Positions 53,811 to 61,821 of a DNA stretch of 64,000 nt are shown piece after piece. Within the stretch, counting starts at the first letter, position 1. Every line of letters starts with the position of its first letter. Origin of the DNA: Gammaproteobacteria bacterium (GTDB lineage: Bacteria > Pseudomonadota > Gammaproteobacteria > Pseudomonadales > Azotimanducaceae). The position numbers were made by a program, and so were the translations under genes. The stretch lies in NCBI GenBank assembly GCA_004357385.1, contig SMWF01000078.1, positions 18,627 to 82,626 on the forward strand, written 5' to 3'. The notes under the pieces were generated by a model, which was not told the DNA's origin, made no database searches, and saw only the letters and a list, made by a program, of their open reading frames with translations.

Positions 53811-54986
53811 CTACAACCCCAACACCTGCTTGGCGATGATGTCGTGCTGGATCTCGCTGGAACCCCCGGCGATGGTGAAGCCGAGATGGTGATAGCGACT
53901 CGACGCGGCGTATTCCGCATAGTCCGGCCCCACGGGACCTTCATTATTGCCGCCGAGAAGGCTCGAATCCAGCGGCGCTGTCCAGTAGCCCACCGCAGCA
54001 AACGTCAGCGCATCGATCGCCTGTACAAGTTCGCTGCCTTTGAGCTTCAACATGGACGGCTCAGCACCGATCTGGCCGCCCGCATCCGCCTCGCTGAGCA
54101 GCCGCAAGCTGGTCATCTCCAACGCATCGAGGCGAATCGCGAGTTCCGCCAGGCCCCGCTCGACGGTCGGCTCCCGCAGTCCCCCTGCGGCGAGAATCTC
54201 GCGCAATCTACCCAGCAGGCGTTTGTTCTCCGAGACCCGACTGACCATCAGGCGTTCATCCCCGAGCAGGCTTTTGGCCACCGCCCAGCCCTGATTTTCC
54301 TCACCCAGCCGATTCTCGACCGGTACCTGGACGTCCTCGAAAAATACCTGGTTCCAGAGTCGTTTACCGTTGAATGCAATTAGCGGCTCGACGGTAATTC
54401 CGAGGGTTGTCATGTCGATGAGTAGAAAACTGATGCCGCGTTGCGGTTTGGCGTTCTGATCGGTACGTACCAGAGCAAAGATCCAATCCGCGCTTTCCGC
54501 TGCACTCGTCCAGATCTTGGAACCATTGACCACGTAAGCGTCGCCACGGCGATCAGCCCGGGTTCTCACCGAGGCGAGGTCCGAGCCGGCCTGCGGTTCC
54601 GAATAGCCCTGACACCACCAGAGCTCAGCGTTGAGAATCTGCGGCAGGAACTGCTGATGCTGAGCGGACGTTCCGAACTTGATGATGGCGGGTCCAACCA
54701 TGTTGAAGCCAAATCCCGACAGGGGTGGAGCGTGGGCGCGGCGGCACTCCACGTCGAACACATGGCGTTCGATCAGGCTCCAACCGGTGCCGCCATGTAC
54801 CACAGGCCAGTTGGGTGCAGCCCACCCCCGTCCGTTGAGCACGCGCGTCCAGGCTCCGAGCTCGTCCTTGCCCACGCCTCGACCGAAACGCACCTTCTCG
54901 GCGATCTCGGCCGGCAGGTTGGCCGCAAGGAACTCGCGCACCTCCTCGCGAAACGAGCGTTGCGCCGCGCTGAGTTGCAACTGCAC
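53811..54986 (-). CDS. acyl-CoA dehydrogenase
   Basis: 391 residues with the N-terminal helical, middle beta-barrel and C-terminal helical domains of the family. 'WCQGYSEPQAGSDLASVRTRA' and 'FTIAGGSSEIQHDIIAKQVLGL' (FAD and C-terminal signature) are visible. It oxidises acyl-CoA to enoyl-CoA with FAD, passing electrons to ETF. It follows the Tag-like gene by 3 bases and precedes the BKACE gene. Chain or ring specificity is unknown. Confidence 0.9.
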   Translation of the reverse strand: MQLQLSAAQRSFREEVREFLAANLPAEIAEKVRFGRGVGKDELGAWTRVLNGRGWAAPNWPVVHGGTGWSLIERHVFDVECRRAHAPPLSGFGFNMVGPAIIKFGTSAQHQQFLPQILNAELWWCQGYSEPQAGSDLASVRTRADRRGDAYVVNGSKIWTSAAESADWIFALVRTDQNAKPQRGISFLLIDMTTLGITVEPLIAFNGKRLWNQVFFEDVQVPVENRLGEENQGWAVAKSLLGDERLMVSRVSENKRLLGRLREILAAGGLREPTVERGLAELAIRLDALEMTSLRLLSEADAGGQIGAEPSMLKLKGSELVQAIDALTFAAVGYWTAPLDSSLLGGNNEGPVGPDYAEYAASSRYHHLGFTIAGGSSEIQHDIIAKQVLGL

Positions 54987-54989
54987 CGG

Positions 54990-55685
54990 CTACCCCACCG
55001 AACAGGCAAGCACACGGGATATCTGACACAGCGGCCTCCCGCTCTGGCTACGCCATTCGTTGAAGGCTTCCTGAACCGCGGCCAGTGCCTTCTTGCTGGT
55101 AGGTGCTTTCTCGACGATTTCCATCTCGACCAGCACCGCCACCACATCCGCGGACAGCATGAACGTGTCCTTGCCGATGAAGCGCAAAAAATAGGGTCCG
55201 GTATTCCCGCCAAGCCGTTCGCCGCGCCGCTTCAGCTCGGCCCACAAGCCGACGATATCGTCTTCCGGCCACTGCGCCAGGTAGGCACCGAAGCCGCCGT
55301 GGCTGCCTTTCACTTCGCGCACGAAACAGGCGTTGCCACGCACTGATCCGATCTTCTTCGCATGGCGTACGATACGCGTATCCTGGGTCAATGCTTCCAG
55401 TTCCTCATCGGACAACATCGCACAGGCCATGGTATCGAATCCGTCAAACGCCTCTTCGAAGCCCAGCCATTTGTTTTCGATGATCTTCCAGACGAATCCC
55501 GATCGAAACACCGCCTTGGTCATTTCCGCGAGATATCGGTCGTCTGTTTCGATTTGCAGTTGCGCTGCGGTTTTCGGTTCTGGTAATAACGACTCCAGTG
55601 TTTCGCTGCCCTTGCGGGCAGCAGCCTGAGCGAAGATTGATTCGAAAGTCCGCACTCGAAGGTCCTCCCCGGAAACCACAAACAT
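54990..55685 (-). CDS. DNA-3-methyladenine glycosylase I-like protein lacking the catalytic Glu
   Basis: About 231 residues. The segment 'EALTQDTRIVRHAKKIGSVRGNA' and preceding 'FEEAFDGFD' line up well with E. coli Tag. However, the Tag catalytic Glu38 aligns with Val here ('LAEMTKAVFRSGFVWKII') and the zinc-snap Cys/His at the termini are missing. It may have another base specificity or no glycosylase activity. The start could be ATG 55685 or GTG 55655; the former overlaps the divergent CULT gene start. It lies 3 bases upstream of the acyl-CoA dehydrogenase. Confidence 0.7.
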   Translation of the reverse strand: MFVVSGEDLRVRTFESIFAQAAARKGSETLESLLPEPKTAAQLQIETDDRYLAEMTKAVFRSGFVWKIIENKWLGFEEAFDGFDTMACAMLSDEELEALTQDTRIVRHAKKIGSVRGNACFVREVKGSHGGFGAYLAQWPEDDIVGLWAELKRRGERLGGNTGPYFLRFIGKDTFMLSADVVAVLVEMEIVEKAPTSKKALAAVQEAFNEWRSQSGRPLCQISRVLACSVG

Positions 55686-56076
55686 GATCGATGTCCGAGA
55701 CAAGCCCCGTCAAGCAACTCTGGACCCCAAGCTGAAGGAACTGCTCGAGAGCGATACCCAGGAAAAAAAAGGATTCATTTACTGCGCGCTGTGTTCGCAC
55801 GTCGTCAGCCACATCGAGCAACGCACCGAGGTCAACGGCAGCCACGACCACTATTTCGTCAACCCCCACGGGCTCGAATTTCATGTCGGCTGCTTCGATG
55901 AAGCACTGGGCTGCGCGATCTCCGGGCAACCGACCGCGGCGGATACCTGGTTTCCGGGGTTCCTCTGGCACATCGCAACCTGCGAGGAGTGCAACGCCCA
56001 TCTCGGCTGGTTGTTCGCCAACGCCGAAGCCTCCAGTTTCTACGGGCTGATTCTCGACCGGATCCAGACCGACTGA
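55684..56076 (+). CDS. single-domain bacterial cereblon (CULT) protein
   Basis: 130 residues, almost all one CULT domain. Zinc-binding pairs are Cys34-x-x-Cys37 (FIYCALC) and Cys100-x-x-Cys103 (ATCEEC). The three tryptophans of the thalidomide/uridine cage are Trp89, Trp95 and Trp109, in 'DTWFPGFLW' and 'HLGWLF'; their spacing of 6 and 14 equals that of the Magnetospirillum protein used as a cereblon model. In eukaryotes the domain reads cyclic-imide degrons for the CRL4 ligase; the bacterial function is unknown. It begins back-to-back with the Tag-like gene (start codons overlap) and is followed by the PTPS-like gene. Confidence 0.82.
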   Translation: MIDVRDKPRQATLDPKLKELLESDTQEKKGFIYCALCSHVVSHIEQRTEVNGSHDHYFVNPHGLEFHVGCFDEALGCAISGQPTAADTWFPGFLWHIATCEECNAHLGWLFANAEASSFYGLILDRIQTD

Positions 56077-56133
56077 TACGGCCCGCACGGGTTTGCTGTT
56101 CAAGCCCGAAAAACCCCGGTACGATCCATCGTC

Positions 56134-56676
56134 ATGGCGAAGCATGCACCACGCGAAACGCCCGGCCCGACGGACCTTCCAGAGGTCGCGCCAGCGTTCA
56201 CCACGATCGAAATCACGAAAGACTATCTGCACTTCTCCGCCGCACACTTCACCATTTTTTCGGCCACCCGACGCGAGAACCTTCATGGTCACAACTTCGA
56301 CGTCGGCTGCGTGATCGAAACGCTGATCGGCAGCGACGGTCTGGCGTTCGATTACAACCTGATCAAGGACAAGCTCAAGGCACTGTGCGATGAGCTGGAC
56401 GAGCGGACGCTGCTGCCGGACCAATCACCCTATTTGCGCTTCGAAACCGACGGCGGCTATCTGGTCGCGATATTCGCCGACGAACGTATTCCCTTCCTGA
56501 CACGCGATGTACTGCGACTACCGATCCGAAATTCCACCGTCGAGGAATTCGCGCGCTGGTTCCTCGCGCGCCTCAGCAACGATTCTGACGTCGTTGAATT
56601 GCCCATCCGCTCGATGACGGTGCGGGTATCGTCCGGACCGGGGCAGTGGGCCGCCAGCCGATGGGAGCACGCATGA
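56134..56676 (+). CDS. 6-pyruvoyl-tetrahydropterin synthase (QueD)-family protein
   Basis: 180 residues. The zinc histidines are His38 ('FSAAHF'), His51 and His53 ('LHGHNF'), and a late Glu near the C-terminal region fits the family. The catalytic cysteine usually four residues ahead of the HGH motif is Arg47 here, so ordinary QueD or PTPS chemistry is not certain. It overlaps the next SDR gene by 4 bases, a layout like PTPS plus a sepiapterin/pteridine reductase. A pterin or deazapurine substrate is likely. The first 20 residues are Pro/Thr-rich and not conserved. Confidence 0.75.
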   Translation: MAKHAPRETPGPTDLPEVAPAFTTIEITKDYLHFSAAHFTIFSATRRENLHGHNFDVGCVIETLIGSDGLAFDYNLIKDKLKALCDELDERTLLPDQSPYLRFETDGGYLVAIFADERIPFLTRDVLRLPIRNSTVEEFARWFLARLSNDSDVVELPIRSMTVRVSSGPGQWAASRWEHA

Positions 56677-57368
56677 AATTGATGGTAATCACCGGCGCGA
56701 GCGTCGGCATTGGTTTGGCCACCGCCCGCTGTTTCGCCCAGGACGGATTCACGGTGGTCAACCTGTCGCGCCGCAAATGCCCGCTCGATCTCGTGACCCA
56801 GATGAATTGCGATCTCAGCGCCCCCGGCTTCCTGGATACGGTCTCTCCCCAGCTCACGCCGATGCTCGACCAGGCAGAGCAGATCACTCTCATTCACAAC
56901 GCCTCGCGGCTCGAAAACGACAGCGCGGTGGAGACCCCGAGCAACCAGTTCAGGGAGGTCATGGAGGTCAACCTGGTCGCCCCCAACAGCTTGAACTACC
57001 TGACCATTCCATTCATGCACGCCGGTTCGAGCATTCTCTACGTCGGCTCGACCCTTGGCGAGAAAGCCGTCCCCGGAAGTTACACCTACGTGGTCAGCAA
57101 GCACGCGATGATCGGCATGATGCGTGCCACCTGCCAGGATCTGGCCGGCCGCCAGATCCACACCGCGTGCATCTGCCCCGGATTCACGGACACGGAAATG
57201 CTGAGGCAACACGTACCCGAGGATGCGATGGACAGCGTGCGCGCCATGTCGGCCTTCGGCCGCTTGATCGACCCCGTTGAAATCGCCGAAACGTTGCACT
57301 GGGCAGCGCATCACCCGGTCATCAACGGGGCGGTGCTGCACGCCAACCTAGGCCAGGTCGAATCCTGA
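56673..57368 (+). CDS. short-chain dehydrogenase/reductase
   Basis: 231 residues from the ATG at 56673, which overlaps the PTPS-like stop (ATGA). The NAD(P) motif TGASVGIG is at residues 7-14; the NNAG is 'HNAS'; the active site Ser and Tyr-x3-Lys are in 'YVGSTLGEK' and 'YTYVVSKHAM'. Next to a PTPS-like gene it suggests a sepiapterin-reductase or pteridine-reductase-like job in forming a reduced pterin. This is context only. It is followed after 33 bases by the YhhQ-type transporter. Confidence 0.82.
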   Translation: MKLMVITGASVGIGLATARCFAQDGFTVVNLSRRKCPLDLVTQMNCDLSAPGFLDTVSPQLTPMLDQAEQITLIHNASRLENDSAVETPSNQFREVMEVNLVAPNSLNYLTIPFMHAGSSILYVGSTLGEKAVPGSYTYVVSKHAMIGMMRATCQDLAGRQIHTACICPGFTDTEMLRQHVPEDAMDSVRAMSAFGRLIDPVEIAETLHWAAHHPVINGAVLHANLGQVES

Positions 57369-57401
57369 CCGAACGCCCTTCAGACACCACCCGGACCTGC
57401 C

Positions 57402-58148
57402 ATGGATCACGAACTGACAGAGCGCCGCGAGCGCGTCTTTCTCATACTTGCGGGGTTCTTCCTTTGCGCTATGACGCTGCTGAACGTCATCGGCATTACC
57501 CGGTTCGTTCAGCTTGGACCCATGGCCCTGGCGGTCGGCGTGCTGCCCTACCCGCTGACCTTCCTGTGCACCGACCTGATCAGCGAACTGTATGGCCGGC
57601 GGCGCGCGAATTTTCTGGTCTGGGTCGGGTTCTCGCTGAATTTCTTCATCCTGGGCTGCCTCTACGTCGGCAACGCCATTCCGGCGGTGGCCGCGGAATC
57701 TCAGCCACCGTGGCAGGTGATCCAACTCGCCGAGGAGATCGCACTGCCCAACGGCGAAGTCCTATCCGGGTCCGTCGAGCTGTTCACCCTGATCTATGCC
57801 TGCACCTCGGGGGCCGTGTTCGCGTCGATGATGGCCTACATCACGGCGCAATTCTGCGATGTCCAGATCTTCCATATGCTCAAGCGATGGACCCAGGGCA
57901 AACACCTCTGGATCCGCAACAACTTCTCTACCATGACTTCGCAGTTGGTCGATTCATTGATGGTCATCTCGGTGACCTTCGGCGCTGCCTTCCTCGCCGG
58001 GAACATCACGCTGTCTGCGCTGCTGGTGCTGATGGGCTCGAACTACCTGTTCAAGCTGATCGTCGCGCTGCTCGACACGGCGCCGTTCTATGCGCTGACT
58101 CACTACCTGCGGCGCTACCTGTCGATCGACAGCGCCAATGTTTTCTGA
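57402..58148 (+). CDS. yhhQ: queuosine precursor transporter YhhQ/VUT family
   Basis: 248-residue membrane protein with about six helices, 'LTFLCTDLISELYGRRRANFLVW' being the VUT/YhhQ signature. E. coli YhhQ imports queuosine precursors preQ0 and preQ1. The closeness of a PTPS/QueD-like gene supports a role in the deazapurine or pterin economy of the cell. It follows the SDR by 33 bases. No queC, queE or queF is in the window. Confidence 0.88.
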   Translation: MDHELTERRERVFLILAGFFLCAMTLLNVIGITRFVQLGPMALAVGVLPYPLTFLCTDLISELYGRRRANFLVWVGFSLNFFILGCLYVGNAIPAVAAESQPPWQVIQLAEEIALPNGEVLSGSVELFTLIYACTSGAVFASMMAYITAQFCDVQIFHMLKRWTQGKHLWIRNNFSTMTSQLVDSLMVISVTFGAAFLAGNITLSALLVLMGSNYLFKLIVALLDTAPFYALTHYLRRYLSIDSANVF

Positions 58149-58169
58149 GCCCAGCCACCGATCGGTTCG

Positions 58170-59129
58170 TCAACGCGGCAGTTCGGCCAACAGCCGAAGC
58201 GACAACTCGAGGGCACTGTCCTGAAAACCCGAGATTCGCAGTCGGGTGGCCACCAGATGCGTCATACCAAGGGTCTCCCGGTACTCGGCGATTCCCTCGC
58301 CGACCTGCAATGGACTGCCGATCAACGCCCAGTCATCCACCCGATCCGGCACCCGCCGCGCGATCGCAGTGCTGGCCTGCCGGCGGGTTTCTCCTGCCTG
58401 GCGCTCCAACAGATCCCTGACCCGCTCGATTTCGCGCTTATCGTTCGAGACGAACACGGTTCTCATGATCGGGACCTCCGCCGGTACGTTGTGACCGTTC
58501 TCTGCGCAGGCTTGTCGATGCAGCGCGTAGTTGGCCTCCAGCGTTTGCCGCGATTCCATCGGCGAAGCCAGATACGGCAAACCCAGGCCCCCGGCCTGAG
58601 CTAGTGCTTTCGGCCCGAACGCGGCCACCCACACCGGTGGGTGGGGCCGCTGTACCGGCAAGGGTGACAACATGATCGGATCGTCACCGGCACCGCCTAT
58701 CGACGCACCAACCCAGGCATCACACATCTGGCGCAAACAGGCTTCGAAGCGCGCGCGCTTTTGTTTCGGCGGGATGTTGAAGGCATCGAACATCGCCGGT
58801 TGAAAGCCCCGGCCAACCCCCAGGATCACGCGACCGTTCGACAACTGATCCAACACCGCCACCTGTTCGGCCGCCTGAATCGGGTGCCGGAGCGGCAGCA
58901 GGAACGAGGTCGTAGCGAGGCGAATGGTTCGCGTGGCGCCGGCAACCGCGGCGAGGAGCATCAATGGATCCGGTATCGCGCCTTCGCCAAAGTGGTTTTC
59001 CGGCAGCCAGAACGATTCGTACCCCCACCCTTCAGCCCGTTCCGCCTGGCGCACCAGCTCCGCGGCATTCCGGCCGATCGGCGCCAACCACGGGGTCAAT
59101 CCAAGATGTAGCGCGCGCTTTTCGTTCAC
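58170..59129 (-). CDS. LLM class flavin-dependent oxidoreductase
   Basis: 319 residues of the bacterial luciferase-like fold, opening 'LHLGLTPWLAPIGRNAAELV' with 'GYESFWLPENHFGEGAIPDPLM' and the FMN/F420 area 'RVILGVGRGFQPAMF'. Many members use FMN or F420 and their substrates are not known. It converges on yhhQ 22 bases away. It lies just downstream of the phospholipase-like gene, in the same direction. Confidence 0.85.
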   Translation of the reverse strand: MNEKRALHLGLTPWLAPIGRNAAELVRQAERAEGWGYESFWLPENHFGEGAIPDPLMLLAAVAGATRTIRLATTSFLLPLRHPIQAAEQVAVLDQLSNGRVILGVGRGFQPAMFDAFNIPPKQKRARFEACLRQMCDAWVGASIGGAGDDPIMLSPLPVQRPHPPVWVAAFGPKALAQAGGLGLPYLASPMESRQTLEANYALHRQACAENGHNVPAEVPIMRTVFVSNDKREIERVRDLLERQAGETRRQASTAIARRVPDRVDDWALIGSPLQVGEGIAEYRETLGMTHLVATRLRISGFQDSALELSLRLLAELPR

Positions 59130-59141
59130 CTTGGCCCGCGG

Positions 59142-60047
59142 TCAGCGACTGCTGACCTGTATTGCATCCTGATCCTGTGCCTGGGACCAGGCCATGGCGC
59201 GTAGCGTCGCGCGAACCGCCTCCACGTGGCGTGCGGTCGCAAACGATCGATACAATGGGTCGTTATCGAGCAACACACAGCGCTGTCCGGGACATTTGAA
59301 CTCCGTGCGACGACCAAAGCTGTTGCCGGCCACCCCGTACTCGCCGAATGCCCCTGGATCCTCCGCGAGCCTCCAGAACGCCTGCCAGCTCGCCCGCATG
59401 CCTGGAATATTCCGCTGTACCGCACGTAACGTCTCGCTTGCTGCATCACGTAACAACTGCGCCGGGGAAACCGCCTGACGACCTAGGTGGTCTCGACAAT
59501 CGTCGCCGAGGGCCTGCTCGACCTCGTCGCTGTCGACCGGAAAGAGATCAAATCGATCCGACATGCTCAATCGCCACCAACGCGAGTAGAACACCGGCAC
59601 GACATGCGCCGGCGACGTCACGTCCTGCAGATAGCTGGTCAGCCGGCCGAGATTCGAGTAACGATCCGCAAGGGAATGAGAACTCGCAAGCGTTTGGACC
59701 ACATCGTTGAAGTGCCTGTGGAACCGCGTGTCGATCAGCCACAGCAGGCCTTTTTCCGACTGTCCGGCGCGGTCGTAGTAACTCCAGTGCATCCAGTTAC
59801 GGAACCACCGGCCTTCCACTTGACTGACGCTGGCCCTCGCCACATAGCGCACCTGCAGGGGGGTCAATGGAAGCAACCCAACTTCCTCCGCACACTGGTT
59901 GAATTGCTTCGCCGCGACGAACGTGAGCTGCTGGTGGATCTTCGCCTCGTAGGCCTGCGCAGGCACCGCGGCGCCGAGCAACAGCCACAGCGCCGTCCGC
60001 CAATGGCGTCGAATGAATCCACCAGACGACCCTTCCATGATCTCCAT
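59142..60047 (-). CDS. secreted phospholipase C / P1-nuclease-like metallohydrolase
   Basis: 301 residues. An N-terminal signal peptide ends near 'AAVPAQAYEAK' (about 33). Zinc-ligand candidates follow the family pattern: 'IHQQLTF', 'HWSYYD', and especially 'LGRLTSYLQDVTSPAHVVPV' with the His/Asp-x3-PAH signature. P1 nucleases and bacterial phospholipase C share this trinuclear zinc fold. The substrate (phospholipid, sphingolipid or nucleic acid) is unknown. The phosphate-releasing fold is notable beside a sphingolipid-producing genome. It is 12 bases upstream of the LLM gene. Confidence 0.65.
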   Translation of the reverse strand: MEIMEGSSGGFIRRHWRTALWLLLGAAVPAQAYEAKIHQQLTFVAAKQFNQCAEEVGLLPLTPLQVRYVARASVSQVEGRWFRNWMHWSYYDRAGQSEKGLLWLIDTRFHRHFNDVVQTLASSHSLADRYSNLGRLTSYLQDVTSPAHVVPVFYSRWWRLSMSDRFDLFPVDSDEVEQALGDDCRDHLGRQAVSPAQLLRDAASETLRAVQRNIPGMRASWQAFWRLAEDPGAFGEYGVAGNSFGRRTEFKCPGQRCVLLDNDPLYRSFATARHVEAVRATLRAMAWSQAQDQDAIQVSSR

Positions 60048-60110
60048 CAGCTACCCTTGCGCGCACCAGGCTCTGTGCCGTTGATGCTACCACGTCGCAT
60101 CGCCATGCGA

Positions 60111-60605
60111 TTACGGCGGGTCCACGCGCTGCGCGTCTGCATCATCATCCAGATCGGCAAGCAACGCCGCGATTGTCTGGCCCGTCCCCAGCCACACGAG
60201 CTGCGGAATGATCTCCGCCGCCGGTGCCAGCACGAAGCGCCGCCTGACAGCCCGTGGGTGTGGCAACGTGAGATACTCGTCCTGGCACGTCTGCGAATCG
60301 AACAGCAACAGGTCGAGGTCGAGCTCGCGGGGGGCGTTGCGCACCGGATCTAATTCGCGACCAAATTCCCGCTCGATGGCCTTCAATGCGTCCAGTAACG
60401 CATCGGGAGTCAGAGCGTCCACGGCCTCGAACGCCACCACCGCATTGACGAAATCATCCGTCTCCGGTGGGCAATCGACCGGGCTGGTTCGCCACAGTGA
60501 GGAGCATCTGAAATCACACGCCGCAAAGGTGCGCAGGCGCTCGATTCCGGCGCGTACAAAGGCCACCGAATCACCCCGATTTGAGCCTACGCCGACGACG
60601 ACCAT
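60111..60605 (-). CDS. folK: 2-amino-4-hydroxy-6-hydroxymethyldihydropteridine pyrophosphokinase
   Basis: 164 residues from ATG 60605; upstream frame is unconserved. HPPK motifs 'VGVGSNRGDSVAFVRAGIERL', 'WRTSPVDCPPETDDFVNAVVAFE' and 'RELDLDLLLFD' with 'LPHPRAVRRRFVLAPAAEI' are present. It activates hydroxymethyl-dihydropterin by pyrophosphorylation for folate synthesis. It stands alone, not beside panB or folB as in some genomes. A PTPS/SDR pterin pair lies 3.5 kb away. Confidence 0.93.
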   Translation of the reverse strand: MVVVGVGSNRGDSVAFVRAGIERLRTFAACDFRCSSLWRTSPVDCPPETDDFVNAVVAFEAVDALTPDALLDALKAIEREFGRELDPVRNAPRELDLDLLLFDSQTCQDEYLTLPHPRAVRRRFVLAPAAEIIPQLVWLGTGQTIAALLADLDDDADAQRVDPP

Positions 60606-60715
60606 CCGCCACCACACATCCCGGTTCCAGGATTCGAAGTGTAGCGGGCAAGTAGTAATCAAAGAACGGGTTTGGCACACTCGATCTCCTTCACAGACTT
60701 TTGCTGGGGATGAAA

Positions 60716-61798
60716 ATGAAGGCTGCAGTGCTGCGCGAGGTCAACAAACCACTCGAGATCGAAGACGTGCAACTCGCCGATCCGGGCCCGCGAGAAGTCC
60801 TGGTGCGGACAGTCGCAGCCGGCGTGTGTCATTCCGACCTGCACTTCCAGAACGGATCCTATCCTTACCCGCTCCCGGCCGTGCTCGGCCACGAGTCCGC
60901 CGGGGTGGTCGAGGCCGTCGGCTCCATGGTGAACTACGTCAAACCGGGCGATCACATCATCACCTGTCTGTCCGCCTTCTGCGGACATTGCGAATACTGC
61001 CTGACCGGCCATATGTCACTGTGTCAGGCGCCTGAACTACAGCGTGCCGAGGATGAATCGCCACGCATTGCGATCGGCAGCGAGACCGTGCACCAGTTTC
61101 TGAATCTGTCGTCGTTCGCCGAGTACATGCTGGTTCACGAGCATGCGCTGACCAAGATCCGTGAGGACATGCCGATGGACCGCGCCGCGCTGATTGGCTG
61201 CGGGGTTACCACCGGTGTGGGTGCGGTCATTCATACAGCGAGCGTGGAGCCCGGCAGCACCGTTGCGGTCATTGGTTGCGGAGGCGTCGGATTGTCGTGT
61301 ATCAACGGCGCCGCGATTGCCGGTGCGGCACGCATCATTGCCATCGACAGGGTTCCAAGCAAACTCGACCTGGCCCGAAAATTCGGTGCCACGGATGTGA
61401 TCAACGCGGGCGACGGTGATCCCGTCGAAGCGGTGCGTGAACTGACCGGCGGCGGCGTGCACTACTCCTTTGAAGCCATTGGCCTGAAAGTAACCACTGA
61501 ACAGTCGTTCAAGATGCTGCGGCGCGGCGGTACCGCGACCATCATCGGCATGATTCCCATCGGTACGATGATCGAGCTGCACGGCCCGGAATTTCTCCAG
61601 GAACGTACCATCCAGGGCTCGAATATGGGGTCAAACCGGTTCCGCGTGGACATGCCCCGGTACGTCGAATTCTACCTGCAGGGCAAACTGCACCTCGACG
61701 ACATGATCTCTGGCCGAATTCAGCTCGAAGACGTAAACGATGCGCTGGCCGCGCTCGAGGGCGGCGAAGTCGCGCGCAACGTCATCATGTTCGAGTAA
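60716..61798 (+). CDS. zinc-dependent alcohol dehydrogenase
   Basis: 360 residues from ATG 60716, preceded by GGGGA with good spacing; an ATG 6 bases upstream is less well placed. Catalytic zinc ligands are the Cys in 'GVCHSDLHF' and 'HESAGVVEAVGS'; structural zinc cysteines are in 'CGHCEYCLTGHMSLC'. The NAD loop reads 'VIGCGGVGLSCINGA'. It resembles the class III-like/NDMA-dependent ADHs. Substrate unknown. It converges on the Do-type protease gene 23 bases away. Confidence 0.9.
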   Translation: MKAAVLREVNKPLEIEDVQLADPGPREVLVRTVAAGVCHSDLHFQNGSYPYPLPAVLGHESAGVVEAVGSMVNYVKPGDHIITCLSAFCGHCEYCLTGHMSLCQAPELQRAEDESPRIAIGSETVHQFLNLSSFAEYMLVHEHALTKIREDMPMDRAALIGCGVTTGVGAVIHTASVEPGSTVAVIGCGGVGLSCINGAAIAGAARIIAIDRVPSKLDLARKFGATDVINAGDGDPVEAVRELTGGGVHYSFEAIGLKVTTEQSFKMLRRGGTATIIGMIPIGTMIELHGPEFLQERTIQGSNMGSNRFRVDMPRYVEFYLQGKLHLDDMISGRIQLEDVNDALAALEGGEVARNVIMFE

Positions 61799-61821
61799 CC
61801 CGATTGGCATAGCCTGGTAGC

